This document shows, one piece after another, positions 1-6,908 of a stretch of DNA of 6,908 nt (positions are counted from its first letter, which is position 1; each line of letters starts with the position of its first letter). The position numbers were made by a program, and so were the translations under genes. A model generated the notes under the pieces. It was not told the DNA's origin. It searched no databases and saw nothing but the letters and a program-made list of their open reading frames with translations. The stretch comes from an uncultured Bacteroidia bacterium. GTDB taxonomy: Bacteria > Bacteroidota > Bacteroidia > Bacteroidales > UBA932. Location of the stretch: contig CACXFP010000116.1 in NCBI GenBank assembly GCA_902766985.1, positions 1 to 6,908 of the forward strand, given 5' to 3'.

Positions 1-144
1 CTTTCGCCCGACAAGGAGTATATCGTCAGGAACATGGATTCCAAGGAGGAAATCACCCTTTCCGGAAAGGCGCTCATGGACGGATTCACCATCAGCCTCC
101 CGACGCCCCGCAGCTGCGCTCTCTGGCACATCCAGGAAAAGTAG
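1..144 (+). CDS. C-terminal fragment of a probable carbohydrate-active enzyme (5' end outside window)
   Basis: Frame 1 is open from the first base and ends at TAG (142-144), giving 47 residues that start LSPDKEYIVRNMD and end ALWHIQEK. The pattern 'Y.VRNMDSKEE..LSGKALMDGFTISLP.PRS.AL' resembles the last beta-sandwich domain of glycoside hydrolases such as GH36-type alpha-galactosidases, where a short G-K-x-L-M segment is followed by a final strand ending in an aliphatic or aromatic residue. This is recognition of a style of sequence, not of a diagnostic motif: the catalytic domain is off the left edge, so substrate and family are unproven. The gene runs towards the convergent methyltransferase gene, with 43 bp between the two stops. 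Being coding is fairly sure, because the composition and protein-like sequence match the neighbours; the enzyme class is a guess. Confidence 0.6.
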   Translation, partial: LSPDKEYIVRNMDSKEEITLSGKALMDGFTISLPTPRSCALWHIQEK

Positions 145-149
145 TATAG

Positions 150-170
150 TGACCGCCGGTACGGCAGTCG
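150..170. terminator. Weak hairpin between convergent genes, possible bidirectional terminator
   Basis: The gap between the stops of the left-edge gene and the methyltransferase gene contains GACCGCCGGTACGGCAGTC. It can fold as an inner GCCG/CGGC stem around a 3-base loop, with an outer GAC/GTC stem separated by one C-A mismatch. There is no T-run after it on either strand, so it lacks the second half of a classic intrinsic terminator. Its position between two convergent stops is the main reason to list it. Confidence 0.25.
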
Positions 171-187
171 CTTACATATATACGGGG

Positions 188-1009
188 TTATTTGGCAAGC
201 CTCTGTCGGACAGCTTCGTAGAGGAGGATGGCGGTGGAGACGGAGACGTTGAGGGAGTCTTCCACTCCCAGCATGGGGATGCGGATATGGCGGTCGGCAG
301 CCTTGCGCCAGAAAGGAGTGAGGCCGGTGTCTTCCGCTCCCATCACTATGGCAGTGCCACCCTTCATGTCCGAATCGTAATACGGAACGGAATCCTGGAG
401 CTGCGCGGTGTAGATTTTCATACCATGTCTGCGCAGCCAGAAAAGCGCCTCTTCATTTGTGAGCTGCACCGTCGGGACCGTGAAAACGGCTCCTACGCTG
501 GCCCTTACGACATTCGGGTTGTAAAGGTCGCAGGCTGAATCGCACACGAGGACGGCATCCGCTCCGGCCGCGTCAGCGCTCCTGAGTACGGCTCCGAGGT
601 TGCCTGGCTTCTGGACATTCTCCAGCACCACCACGAGCGGCGCTTCCGGCTTCCTGAATGCCAGTTCCTCAAGCGTCCTGTCCTTCCACTCCACCTCGGC
701 GATGATTCCTTCGGTCCCGCCCCTGTAGGCTATCTTGTCATAAACCTGGGGAGTGACCTCCACGCAGTTGCAGTCCGGATTGCCTTTGAGGGCGGATTCT
801 GCGATAGGGGCGAAGTCCTTGTCCTTGAGGATCTCCGTACATCTGAACAAGGTTCTGGCACGGAATCCGGCGTCCAGGCATCTCTGGACTTCCCGGATTC
901 CTTCCACCGGAAACAGCCCCTTGTCCCTCCTGGTCCTGGACTTGTAGCCCAACGCCAGAAGCTCCTTGATTTTGGGATTGTTCCCGGAGCTGACCTGTTC
1001 GGTACGCAT
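188..1009 (-). CDS. TrmH/SpoU-family RNA 2'-O-ribose methyltransferase
   Basis: The 273-residue protein should transfer a methyl group from S-adenosylmethionine to a ribose 2'-OH in rRNA or tRNA, in the cytoplasm. Residues 10-110 form the substrate-binding N-terminal domain typical of this family (NPKIKELLAL near 11, then FPVEGIREV near 33). The C-terminal SPOUT (knotted) domain shows all three motifs: motif 1 at 129-150 with N131, the KPGNLGAVLRSADAAGA stretch and R143 as the likely catalytic arginine; motif 2, VMGAEDTGL at 222-230; and motif 3 at 244-265 with IPMLG and SLNVSVSTAILLYEA. Length is normal for RlmB/TrmH-like proteins with the extra N-terminal domain. The ATG (1007-1009) lies 8 bp after the lysS stop with no Shine-Dalgarno, as expected in Bacteroidota, so it is probably read from the lysS transcript. 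Family assignment is secure; the exact target nucleotide cannot be told from sequence, so no gene symbol is given. Confidence 0.95.
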   Translation of the reverse strand: MRTEQVSSGNNPKIKELLALGYKSRTRRDKGLFPVEGIREVQRCLDAGFRARTLFRCTEILKDKDFAPIAESALKGNPDCNCVEVTPQVYDKIAYRGGTEGIIAEVEWKDRTLEELAFRKPEAPLVVVLENVQKPGNLGAVLRSADAAGADAVLVCDSACDLYNPNVVRASVGAVFTVPTVQLTNEEALFWLRRHGMKIYTAQLQDSVPYYDSDMKGGTAIVMGAEDTGLTPFWRKAADRHIRIPMLGVEDSLNVSVSTAILLYEAVRQRLAK

Positions 1010-1017
1010 CGGAAAGG

Positions 1018-2559
1018 TTATTCTTCCTCGTTCTTCTGCACGGAAGCCATCTTTTCCGGACGCATCTGGGGGAAGAAGAGCACGTCCTGGATCGTGGTCT
1101 TTCCAGTCATGAGCATGGTAAGGCGGTCGATGCCGATGCCGATGCCGGAAGTGGGAGGCATTCCGTATTCGAGGGCGCGGACAAAGTCATAGTCGATATA
1201 CATGGCCTCGTCATCTCCCTTGGACTTGAGGGCGGCCTGCTCCTCAAACCTCGCGAGCTGGTCGATCGGGTCGTTGAGCTCGGAATAGGCATTGCAAAGT
1301 TCATGGCCGTTGACGAAAAGCTCGAATCGCTCGGTGAGGGAGTCGTCGTAGCGGCATCTCTTGGTAAGGGGAGACATCTCCACCGGATAATCGGTGACGA
1401 AGGTGGGCTGGATGAAGTTCTTTTCGCAGAACTCTCCGAAAATGGCGTCTATCAGCTTGCCTTTGCCCATAGTGGGATCGGTCTCGACATTGAGGCTCTT
1501 GCAGGTGGCCCTCAGCGCATCCTCGTCCATCCCCGCAACGTCCACGCCGGCGTATTCCTTGATTGCGTCCAGTATCCTGACCCTCCTGTATCCGGCCTTG
1601 AAATCAATCTGGTTGCCCTCGATTTCCACCACGGTCGTGCCGTGCAGCTTGAGGGCGATTTTCTCAAGCATCTTCTCCGTGAATTCCATCATCCAGATAT
1701 AATCCTTGTATGCTGCATAGAGCTCCATCTGGGTGAATTCCGGGTTGTGGGTCTTGTCCATGCCCTCGTTGCGGAAGTCCTTGGAGAACTCGAATACTCC
1801 GTCGTATCCTCCCACGATGAGCCTCTTGAGATACAGCTCGTCGGCCACCCTCAGGTAGAGGGGAATGTCAAGGGCGTTGTGGTGGGTGATGAACGGACGG
1901 GCGGTGGCACCTCCCGGAATGGACTGGAGGACAGGGGTTTCGACCTCAAGGTATCCTGCGTCCGAGCAGTATTCCCTCATGGTGTTGATGATCTGTGTCC
2001 TTTTTACGAACACGTCGCGTACCTGCGGATTCACGATGAGGTCCACATATCTCTGGCGATAGCGGAGTTCGGGGTCGGTGAAAGCGTCGTGGACCTTTCC
2101 GTCGGCTTCCTTGACGATAGGAAGCACCCTGAGCGACTTGCTCAGCAGGGTGAGTTCCTTGACGTGGACGGTCAGTTCTCCCGTCTGGGTGATGAACGCG
2201 TATCCCTTCACGCCTACGATGTCCCCGATGTCAAGCAGTTTCTTGAAAACGGTATTGTACATCGTCTTGTCCTCGCCGGGGCAGATCTCATCCCTCTTGA
2301 CGTAGGCCTGGATCCTTCCGGAAGCATCCTGGATCACCATGAAGGAAGCTGCTCCCATTATCCTGCGGGACATTATGCGTCCTGCAATGCATACGTCATC
2401 GAAATTCCCCTTCTCAGGGTCGTATCCTTCCGCGATTTCCTTAGCCGTGGTGTTGACCGGATAGAGTGGTGCGGGATAAGGATTGATTCCCAATTCCTTA
2501 AGGCGGGCAAGAGACTGCCTTCTTACCTCTTCCTGTTCGCTCAGTTCAATGTTTGCCAT
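1018..2559 (-). CDS. lysS: Lysine--tRNA ligase, class II
   Basis: This 513-residue enzyme attaches lysine to tRNA-Lys using ATP, as a cytoplasmic homodimer. The N-terminal OB-fold anticodon-binding domain spans about 56-145 ([18 protein letters not shown]). The class II catalytic domain follows, with motif 1 around 200-222 ([22 protein letters not shown] region), motif 2 at 258-280 with R263 and E265 in [15 protein letters not shown], and motif 3 at 472-500 with R479 in GIGIGIDRL and the family tail FPQMRP. The open frame continues 19 codons upstream to 2616, but those residues ([19 protein letters not shown]) come from AT-rich promoter DNA; the ATG at 2557-2559 begins [15 protein letters not shown], the normal LysRS N-terminus, and sits after an A-rich leader. 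The protein ends soon after motif 3 ([10 protein letters not shown]), whereas, as I recall, LysRS of Bacteroides is some 60 residues longer at this end. It is first in a likely operon with the methyltransferase gene. Confidence 0.98.
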   Translation of the reverse strand: MANIELSEQEEVRRQSLARLKELGINPYPAPLYPVNTTAKEIAEGYDPEKGNFDDVCIAGRIMSRRIMGAASFMVIQDASGRIQAYVKRDEICPGEDKTMYNTVFKKLLDIGDIVGVKGYAFITQTGELTVHVKELTLLSKSLRVLPIVKEADGKVHDAFTDPELRYRQRYVDLIVNPQVRDVFVKRTQIINTMREYCSDAGYLEVETPVLQSIPGGATARPFITHHNALDIPLYLRVADELYLKRLIVGGYDGVFEFSKDFRNEGMDKTHNPEFTQMELYAAYKDYIWMMEFTEKMLEKIALKLHGTTVVEIEGNQIDFKAGYRRVRILDAIKEYAGVDVAGMDEDALRATCKSLNVETDPTMGKGKLIDAIFGEFCEKNFIQPTFVTDYPVEMSPLTKRCRYDDSLTERFELFVNGHELCNAYSELNDPIDQLARFEEQAALKSKGDDEAMYIDYDFVRALEYGMPPTSGIGIGIDRLTMLMTGKTTIQDVLFFPQMRPEKMASVQKNEEE

Positions 2560-2567
2560 CTGTGTGC

Positions 2568-2580
2568 TTTTCTTTTTTTT
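2568..2580 (-). promoter_or_regulatory. A-rich translation leader upstream of lysS
   Basis: Read on the minus strand, AAAAAAAAGAAAA ends 8 bases before the lysS ATG, and no GGAGG-like site is present. Bacteroidota largely do not rely on Shine-Dalgarno pairing, and A-rich stretches just before the start are known to favour initiation there. This placement supports the start at 2559 over the longer frame. The role is inferred from position and composition only. Confidence 0.45.
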
Positions 2581-2593
2581 AATCGTCAGTCCG

Positions 2594-2601
2594 CAAAAAT
2601 A
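2594..2601 (-). promoter_or_regulatory. Candidate -7 promoter element for lysS
   Basis: On the minus strand these bases read TATTTTTG, an exact match to the Bacteroidota sigma-ABfr -7 consensus TAnnTTTG. Transcription would start a few bases downstream, near 2588, giving a leader of about 30 nt before the ATG at 2559 and leaving the upstream in-frame ATG at 2616 outside the transcript. No convincing -33 TTG element is visible about 19-21 bases further upstream; a TTTG does occur (minus strand, around 2613-2616) but only 12 bases away, which is too close. The region is AT-rich, so a chance match is possible. Confidence 0.45.
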
Positions 2602-2634
2602 CTCAATAAAATCCAAAGTTTAATTTTTTATGAG

Positions 2635-2642
2635 TATATTTG
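2635..2642 (+). promoter_or_regulatory. Candidate -7 promoter element for recJ
   Basis: TATATTTG matches TAnnTTTG exactly and ends 6 bases before the recJ ATG (2649). If used, transcription would begin at or next to the start codon, so recJ mRNA would be leaderless or almost so. A near match (TAATTTTT, 2621-2628) lies 14 bases upstream and would give a leader of roughly a dozen bases instead. Neither has a clear -33 partner, and AT-rich DNA gives such matches by chance. Confidence 0.4.
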
Positions 2643-2648
2643 TCTAAT

Positions 2649-4382
2649 ATGGGCAAAGAACGTAAATGGATACTTCAGACTCCTGCCGACCCTGAGATCG
2701 CCGGCCGTCTGGCTGCTGAGCTCGGAGTCGACAAGGTTCTTGCGCAGCTGCTCGTGAAAAGGGGAGTGACCACTTTCGAGCAGGCACGTTCTTTTTTCCG
2801 CCCGTCCTTGGACGACCTGCACGACCCCTTCATGATGAAGGATATGGATTCGGCCGTCGAGAGGCTCCGCAAGGCCATTACCGCAGAAGAGAAGATTCTG
2901 GTCTATGGGGATTATGACGTCGACGGCACCACGGCCGTAGCCCTTGTATATTCTTTCCTCAGGAGATATTCGTCCAATGTGGATTTCTATATTCCCGACA
3001 GGTACGATGAAGGCTACGGGGTTTCCCTGAAAGGTATCGACTGGGCCTCCGACAACAAGTTCGGCCTGATCATCACCCTCGACTGCGGCATCAAGGCTGC
3101 ATCGAAAGTCAGGTATGCCGCTGACAAGGGAATCGACATGATTATCTGCGACCACCATCTTCCCGAGGAAGAGATCCCGCCTGCAGTCGCAGTCCTCGAT
3201 CCCAAGAGGGAAGACTGCAACTATCCTTTCGATGACCTTTCCGGCTGTGGCGTAGGATTCAAGCTTGTCCAGGCATACTCCCAGCGGTACGGAATCCCTT
3301 TCGAAACACTCATACCCCTTCTCGACCTCCTTGTCGTCAGCATTTCTTCCGACCTCGTGACCATGGTCGGTGAGAACAGGGTGCTTGCCCATTTCGGCCT
3401 CAAGCAACTTAACGAGAACCCCCGAAAGGGACTTCTGGCGATGATAAACCTTTCCAAGCTTGAGCCAGGCCACATCACCATCGACGACATCGTATTCAAG
3501 ATCGGGCCGCGAATCAACGCTGCGGGGAGGATGGAGACGGGAAGGCTTGCGGTCGAGTTGCTTACGGCGGCGGACGACAGGACTGCCAACTTCATCGGCA
3601 ACAAGGTCAATGACAACAATACCGAGCGCAAGAACATAGACCGTGAGATTACCGGCGAAGCCATAGAGATGGTCAGCAGCGGCAAGGCCCTCGCTTCCTC
3701 TAATGCCACGATAGTCTATAATCCCATCTGGAACAAGGGAGTCGTGGGAATCGTAGCGTCTCGTCTCGTAGAGGCGTATTACAAGCCCACCGTCGTGCTC
3801 ACGAAGTCCAACGGTTTCGTCACCGGCTCGGCCAGGAGCGTCGCAGGATTCGACCTTTACGAGGCCATAGAGAACTGCGCCGACCTGCTTGAGAATTTCG
3901 GAGGCCACGTATATGCGGCCGGACTCACCCTGAAGGAAGAGAACCTGGCTGAATTCAGCCGCAGGCTTGATGATTTTATCGGGAAGAAGATAACCAAGGA
4001 GATGCTTACCCCGGTGACCAACATCGACTGCGAACTCGACTTCTCCCAGATTACGCCGAAATTCTTCAGGATACTCAAGCAGTTCCAGCCCTTCGGCCCC
4101 GGCAACGGCAATCCCGTGTTCATGACGGAGAACGTCTATGATGACGGCAACGGCCGGAAGGTAGGAGCCGGCGGCGTCCACATCAAGCTTGACCTTATCC
4201 AGGAATCACAGCCTTACAGGCAGATTCCGGCGATAGGCTTCAACATGGCCGACCTCTACGACTATATAAAGGCCGGCAACCCGATGGATGTCTGTTATTC
4301 CATCGTTGAGAATTATTATCGCGGCAATTCAACCATCCAGCTCCGTCTCAAGGATATCCACGAGAGGGAAGAGTTTATCTAG
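2649..4382 (+). CDS. recJ: Single-stranded-DNA-specific 5'-3' exonuclease RecJ
   Basis: RecJ digests single-stranded DNA 5' to 3' with divalent metal (Mn/Mg), serving RecF-pathway recombination, base excision and mismatch repair in the cytoplasm. With the ATG at 2649 the protein has 577 residues, the same size as E. coli RecJ. Visible metal-site motifs are GDYDVDGTT at 87-95, LDCG at 144-147, CDHH at 168-170 and SDLVTMVGENR at 234-244 (D235). A conserved GPRINAAGR follows at 286-294. The DHHA1 domain carries GSARSV at 393-398 and GGHVYAAGLTL at 418-428, and the C-terminal OB-fold covers about 455-570. All DHH catalytic acids and histidines are intact, so it should be active. A TTG in the same frame at 2640 would add three residues (MSN) but lies within the candidate promoter box, so ATG is preferred. 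It is divergent from lysS with 89 bp between starts, and its stop overlaps the convergent glycosidase gene. Confidence 0.97.
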   Translation: MGKERKWILQTPADPEIAGRLAAELGVDKVLAQLLVKRGVTTFEQARSFFRPSLDDLHDPFMMKDMDSAVERLRKAITAEEKILVYGDYDVDGTTAVALVYSFLRRYSSNVDFYIPDRYDEGYGVSLKGIDWASDNKFGLIITLDCGIKAASKVRYAADKGIDMIICDHHLPEEEIPPAVAVLDPKREDCNYPFDDLSGCGVGFKLVQAYSQRYGIPFETLIPLLDLLVVSISSDLVTMVGENRVLAHFGLKQLNENPRKGLLAMINLSKLEPGHITIDDIVFKIGPRINAAGRMETGRLAVELLTAADDRTANFIGNKVNDNNTERKNIDREITGEAIEMVSSGKALASSNATIVYNPIWNKGVVGIVASRLVEAYYKPTVVLTKSNGFVTGSARSVAGFDLYEAIENCADLLENFGGHVYAAGLTLKEENLAEFSRRLDDFIGKKITKEMLTPVTNIDCELDFSQITPKFFRILKQFQPFGPGNGNPVFMTENVYDDGNGRKVGAGGVHIKLDLIQESQPYRQIPAIGFNMADLYDYIKAGNPMDVCYSIVENYYRGNSTIQLRLKDIHEREEFI

Positions 4383-6908
4383 ACGGCATCACACGCACGA
4401 ATACATTCCCGTAAGGGGCGATGTCAAGGGAGGTCGTCTGCCTGCCTGTTTCTTCGTTAATCACATTGACCCGGACGAACGGAAGCCTGTTGCCGTTCCC
4501 GTCTTTGAGCGACAGGGTCGCCGCCTTTCCTGCGGTTTCCCGTATGTTGACCAGTACGTTCCCGTCGGGGGTCGGTACTGCGCCGACAAGAAGGAGATTG
4601 TCCCCCTCGATTGTGAGAGAGGAATGTTCCCTGGCCCTTTTCTCCTGTCCCTCCTTTGAAGGGACTCCCGGCTGTACCCTGGCATATACCGGAGTGCGGT
4701 TGCCCTGACCGAACGTCCATGCGTCGGGTTCGGAGCATCCCCGGAGCGATGTTATCGCATAATTCCAGCGGAATTCCCCTTCCTGGGACGCCCGGAAATT
4801 GGTAAACCAGTAATTGTTCATCACCCACGAGAAGAAATGGGTCTTTTCATGGACATGTTCTTTCCGGAAAGGATCGTTCATCAATTCTCCCATCATGAAA
4901 AGGGGAACTTCGTCGGTGCTGACCAGGACCTGCAAATCCTGATTCCTGGCGGAGACGAAACTCTGCACCGTGTTCCAGGCGGCAGTCGTCCCGGGAATCT
5001 GGTTCTCTCCAGCGACGAGCAATCCTCCGGGGACGTCAAAGGCCAGCTTTCCGCTTTCAACTCCGAAAGGAAAAGCTATGTAGATTCCTGTAGGATCCGT
5101 TTCAGGCATCCTTTTCAGCCTGTATGAAAGGTCGATTCGTTTGACGCGGTTATGTAGTTTTACGTCAACCTTGATTCCGAAGTCGCTGTCGCATCCTTCG
5201 AGAACACCTTCAAAGGAAACGGTCGTGAAAAGGTCTCCCGTGGTGATTCCGGTGAACCTGACACTTTCAAAGCCTTTCCTGGAATACTTGTCGAACCGGA
5301 GCTTGTTCATCTGGCCGCGGTCTCCTTCCAGGCTTTCGTATATGGCTTCCCCAAGATTCCATTCCGCATCTTTATCAAGCAGTTCCTTTCCGAGTTCCTT
5401 GTCAAGCATGGAACTGATTCCGCCTTTTTCCATGTCGAAGGTCAGGCGGTAGTAACCGTTTTCGATGGTACTTCCGTCCCACTCGGAGGGGGAAGGAATA
5501 TGGGTTGAGCCTGTTCCGAGCCTTATCTCATAGGTCTTGTAACCCATCGCGGGAATGTTTTCAGCCCATACCGTGAAATACCTTCCTTCGCTCCTGACGG
5601 CTCCCTGCTGTACGGCGATAGGATTTCCATCGTCGTCCGTGATTTCAAACGGAGTGCCGGGAGGTACCAGTGAATTGTCGATGAAGATGGTGTAGAGGGT
5701 GGAACGGGGCGTCCCTAGGGTGTTGAAGAACGTTACGGTAGGGTTTGCCGAGCGGTAGAGGCTGCCCTGCAACCTTCCTGCAGCGGTCTCATACATCATC
5801 TGTGTGTTCTTCAAGGCATCCCATACGTATGAGCCTTTTTCCGCCCACTGGACCATGGAATTCTCGCAAGAAGGGTCGCTGATGCTTTCCGCAGCCCCGA
5901 ACGTATGCTCGTCATAGAACAAGAGATTCTTCCTGATCCCTCTAATGGTAGGACCGTATCCGGCAGCTCCGGAATCGCCTTCCAATGCGGCCATTGACAG
6001 GAGTCCTTCCACGACCGACACATCGGACTGGGTCTTTCGCGACGCGGCGCTTTCCCGGGCGGCGGATCCGAAACCGTCGGTCCAGTAATCGGGGAATGCG
6101 TCCCTGTACACGGGCAGGGTCTGTCCGTACTCCTTGTCAATCCGGCTGATGAATTCGCTGACTGTCGCGCTGCGGAGCTTCGGCCATGCGTATTTTTCGT
6201 TCCAGTTCCGGATCATGTCGCACTCGGCCGGATTCGGGGGCGAATTGTCCGTAAAGAAACCGGAGTACTGTACCGCAACGTACGGGTACTGGTAATCCCC
6301 GTCCCAGAGCTTTTCCAGGTATGCGAACAGCCCGGCTTCGAACCTGACGGCATCTCCCTTGTCTATTCCCCAGTAATTACCGGTGTTGTAGTGGTCGCTG
6401 CGATATGAGATGATGGAATTACCAGAGGGAGATTCCCAGCGATACACCGTCGGCATGCCGAAGGGGACGACCGAGCGGGTGGCGTTCGAGCCCATTGACA
6501 GGTATTTGACCCCGGCCTCGGGAAGCAGGTCGGCAAGACACCAGGCCACACCGTTGACATCATCCTGCATCGCCGTCTGCACGGGGATCCCGAGTTCCCT
6601 GAACCTCTTCAAGGGCTCCAGGAAGGTTCTGTAATTGCCTTCTCCGGAGAGTTCCGACATGTTGAAGTACATGGCGGTGACTTCAATCAGTCCCCGCCTG
6701 ACATAATCAAGGAAACGGTCGACCTGTTCTTTCGGACGGACTTTCAACCACTCATCTACAGCCCAAGAGGCCTCGCAGGTCCAGCGGAAACGGGCGTCAT
6801 CCGGATATGAGGCGGTGGCGTCGCAGTAATCAAGGGCATAGTCGATATATCGCAGATGCTCTGAGAGGATTTCAGTCTGGGGCTTTGTATAACCTATGTC
6901 GGTGTGTA
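4375..6908 (-). CDS. GH38-like alpha-mannosidase-family glycosidase (N-terminus outside window)
   Basis: The frame is open from the right edge to TAA (4375-4377), giving 843 visible residues; an apparent start at 6747 is only an internal TTG, since coding clearly continues upstream. Counting from the first visible residue, HTDIGYT at 1-7 matches the N-terminal metal-binding His-x-Asp of GH38-type enzymes. DDVNG at 115-119 fits the nucleophile region (D116, at the place of the D in the family's D-x-F-G). WTDGFGSAARESAASRK near 275-291 is the usual motif of the following helical part. EHTFG at 333-337 supplies the last metal ligand (H334). The C-terminal beta-sandwich begins near 483 (NGYYRLTFDMEKGGISSMLDKELGKELL region). 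All four expected zinc ligands are thus present, so a retaining, zinc-dependent alpha-mannosidase-like activity is likely. The motifs are divergent from classical GH38 and could equally belong to a GH38-related family such as DUF5054, so substrate is unproven. Any signal peptide is off the edge. Export and glycan degradation are inferred from the lineage. Confidence 0.85.
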   Translation of the reverse strand, partial: HTDIGYTKPQTEILSEHLRYIDYALDYCDATASYPDDARFRWTCEASWAVDEWLKVRPKEQVDRFLDYVRRGLIEVTAMYFNMSELSGEGNYRTFLEPLKRFRELGIPVQTAMQDDVNGVAWCLADLLPEAGVKYLSMGSNATRSVVPFGMPTVYRWESPSGNSIISYRSDHYNTGNYWGIDKGDAVRFEAGLFAYLEKLWDGDYQYPYVAVQYSGFFTDNSPPNPAECDMIRNWNEKYAWPKLRSATVSEFISRIDKEYGQTLPVYRDAFPDYWTDGFGSAARESAASRKTQSDVSVVEGLLSMAALEGDSGAAGYGPTIRGIRKNLLFYDEHTFGAAESISDPSCENSMVQWAEKGSYVWDALKNTQMMYETAAGRLQGSLYRSANPTVTFFNTLGTPRSTLYTIFIDNSLVPPGTPFEITDDDGNPIAVQQGAVRSEGRYFTVWAENIPAMGYKTYEIRLGTGSTHIPSPSEWDGSTIENGYYRLTFDMEKGGISSMLDKELGKELLDKDAEWNLGEAIYESLEGDRGQMNKLRFDKYSRKGFESVRFTGITTGDLFTTVSFEGVLEGCDSDFGIKVDVKLHNRVKRIDLSYRLKRMPETDPTGIYIAFPFGVESGKLAFDVPGGLLVAGENQIPGTTAAWNTVQSFVSARNQDLQVLVSTDEVPLFMMGELMNDPFRKEHVHEKTHFFSWVMNNYWFTNFRASQEGEFRWNYAITSLRGCSEPDAWTFGQGNRTPVYARVQPGVPSKEGQEKRAREHSSLTIEGDNLLLVGAVPTPDGNVLVNIRETAGKAATLSLKDGNGNRLPFVRVNVINEETGRQTTSLDIAPYGNVFVRVMPSR

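Noticed and set aside
2630..2647. Five-codon mini-ORF (MSIFV) just before recJ, a possible leader peptide
   Set aside because: It overlaps the candidate promoter box, has no regulatory codon run and no attenuator-like hairpin; very short ORFs are expected by chance.
1303..2757. 484-codon open frame on the + strand opposite lysS
   Set aside because: It is antisense to a complete, motif-perfect LysRS and runs on into the recJ start. GC-rich third positions remove stops from the opposing frame; the translation has no recognisable domain.
2628..4181. 517-codon open frame on the minus strand opposite recJ
   Set aside because: It mirrors recJ, whose catalytic motifs are all intact, and its predicted protein looks like a codon-bias shadow rich in V, G, D and R without family features.
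5811..6140. 109-codon minus-strand frame inside the GH38-like gene
   Set aside because: It is out of frame within a strongly supported coding sequence, and its S/P/R-rich translation is typical of a shadow frame.
6745..6747. TTG as the start of the GH38-like gene
   Set aside because: The frame stays open for 53 more codons to the window edge and encodes the conserved HTDIGYT metal-binding motif and the expected following sequence, so the true start lies outside.
1..6908. CRISPR arrays, tRNA/rRNA genes, insertion sequences, long direct or inverted repeats
   Set aside because: Reading through by eye showed no spaced repeats, cloverleaf-like segments, transposase motifs or terminal inverted repeats; nearly all the window is accounted for by five coding regions. 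A computed repeat and covariance-model search would be decisive.

Overview
The window looks like ordinary chromosome from a Bacteroidales-type member of the Bacteroidota. The visible reasons are: LysRS and RecJ protein sequences with Bacteroides-like signature stretches (for example [11 protein letters not shown] and MGKGKLID in LysRS, LHDPF and GDYDVDGTT in RecJ); no convincing Shine-Dalgarno sequences before the genes; an A-rich leader before lysS; and TAnnTTTG-type promoter elements in the one real intergenic region. Base composition is GC-leaning in the genes and sharply AT-rich only between lysS and recJ. The genus cannot be fixed from this sequence; a Rikenellaceae- or Alistipes-like organism is a guess.

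Layout from left to right: (1) the last 47 codons of a + strand gene (1-144), probably the C-terminal beta-domain of a secreted or periplasmic carbohydrate-active enzyme; (2) a 43-bp convergent gap with a weak hairpin; (3) a minus-strand pair, lysS (1018-2559) followed after 8 bp by a TrmH/SpoU-family RNA 2'-O-methyltransferase (188-1009), very likely one transcript; (4) an 89-bp AT-rich divergent promoter region (2560-2648); (5) recJ on the + strand (2649-4382); (6) a large minus-strand gene (4375 to beyond the right edge) for a GH38-like alpha-mannosidase-family glycosidase, whose stop overlaps the recJ stop convergently by 8 bp.

The central genes are housekeeping: lysS charges tRNA-Lys, trmH modifies rRNA or tRNA, and recJ degrades single-stranded DNA in recombination and repair. 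They sit between two genes that appear to be for glycan breakdown, as is common in gut Bacteroidales genomes, but nothing visible (no SusC/SusD pair, no regulator) shows that the two flanking glycosidases form one locus. I found no RNA genes, CRISPR arrays, insertion sequences, att sites or long repeats. I did not find a novel system; the most useful points are start-site corrections, the compact bidirectional promoter with a possibly leaderless recJ, the overlapping convergent ends, and the catalytic-site reading of the divergent GH38-like protein.
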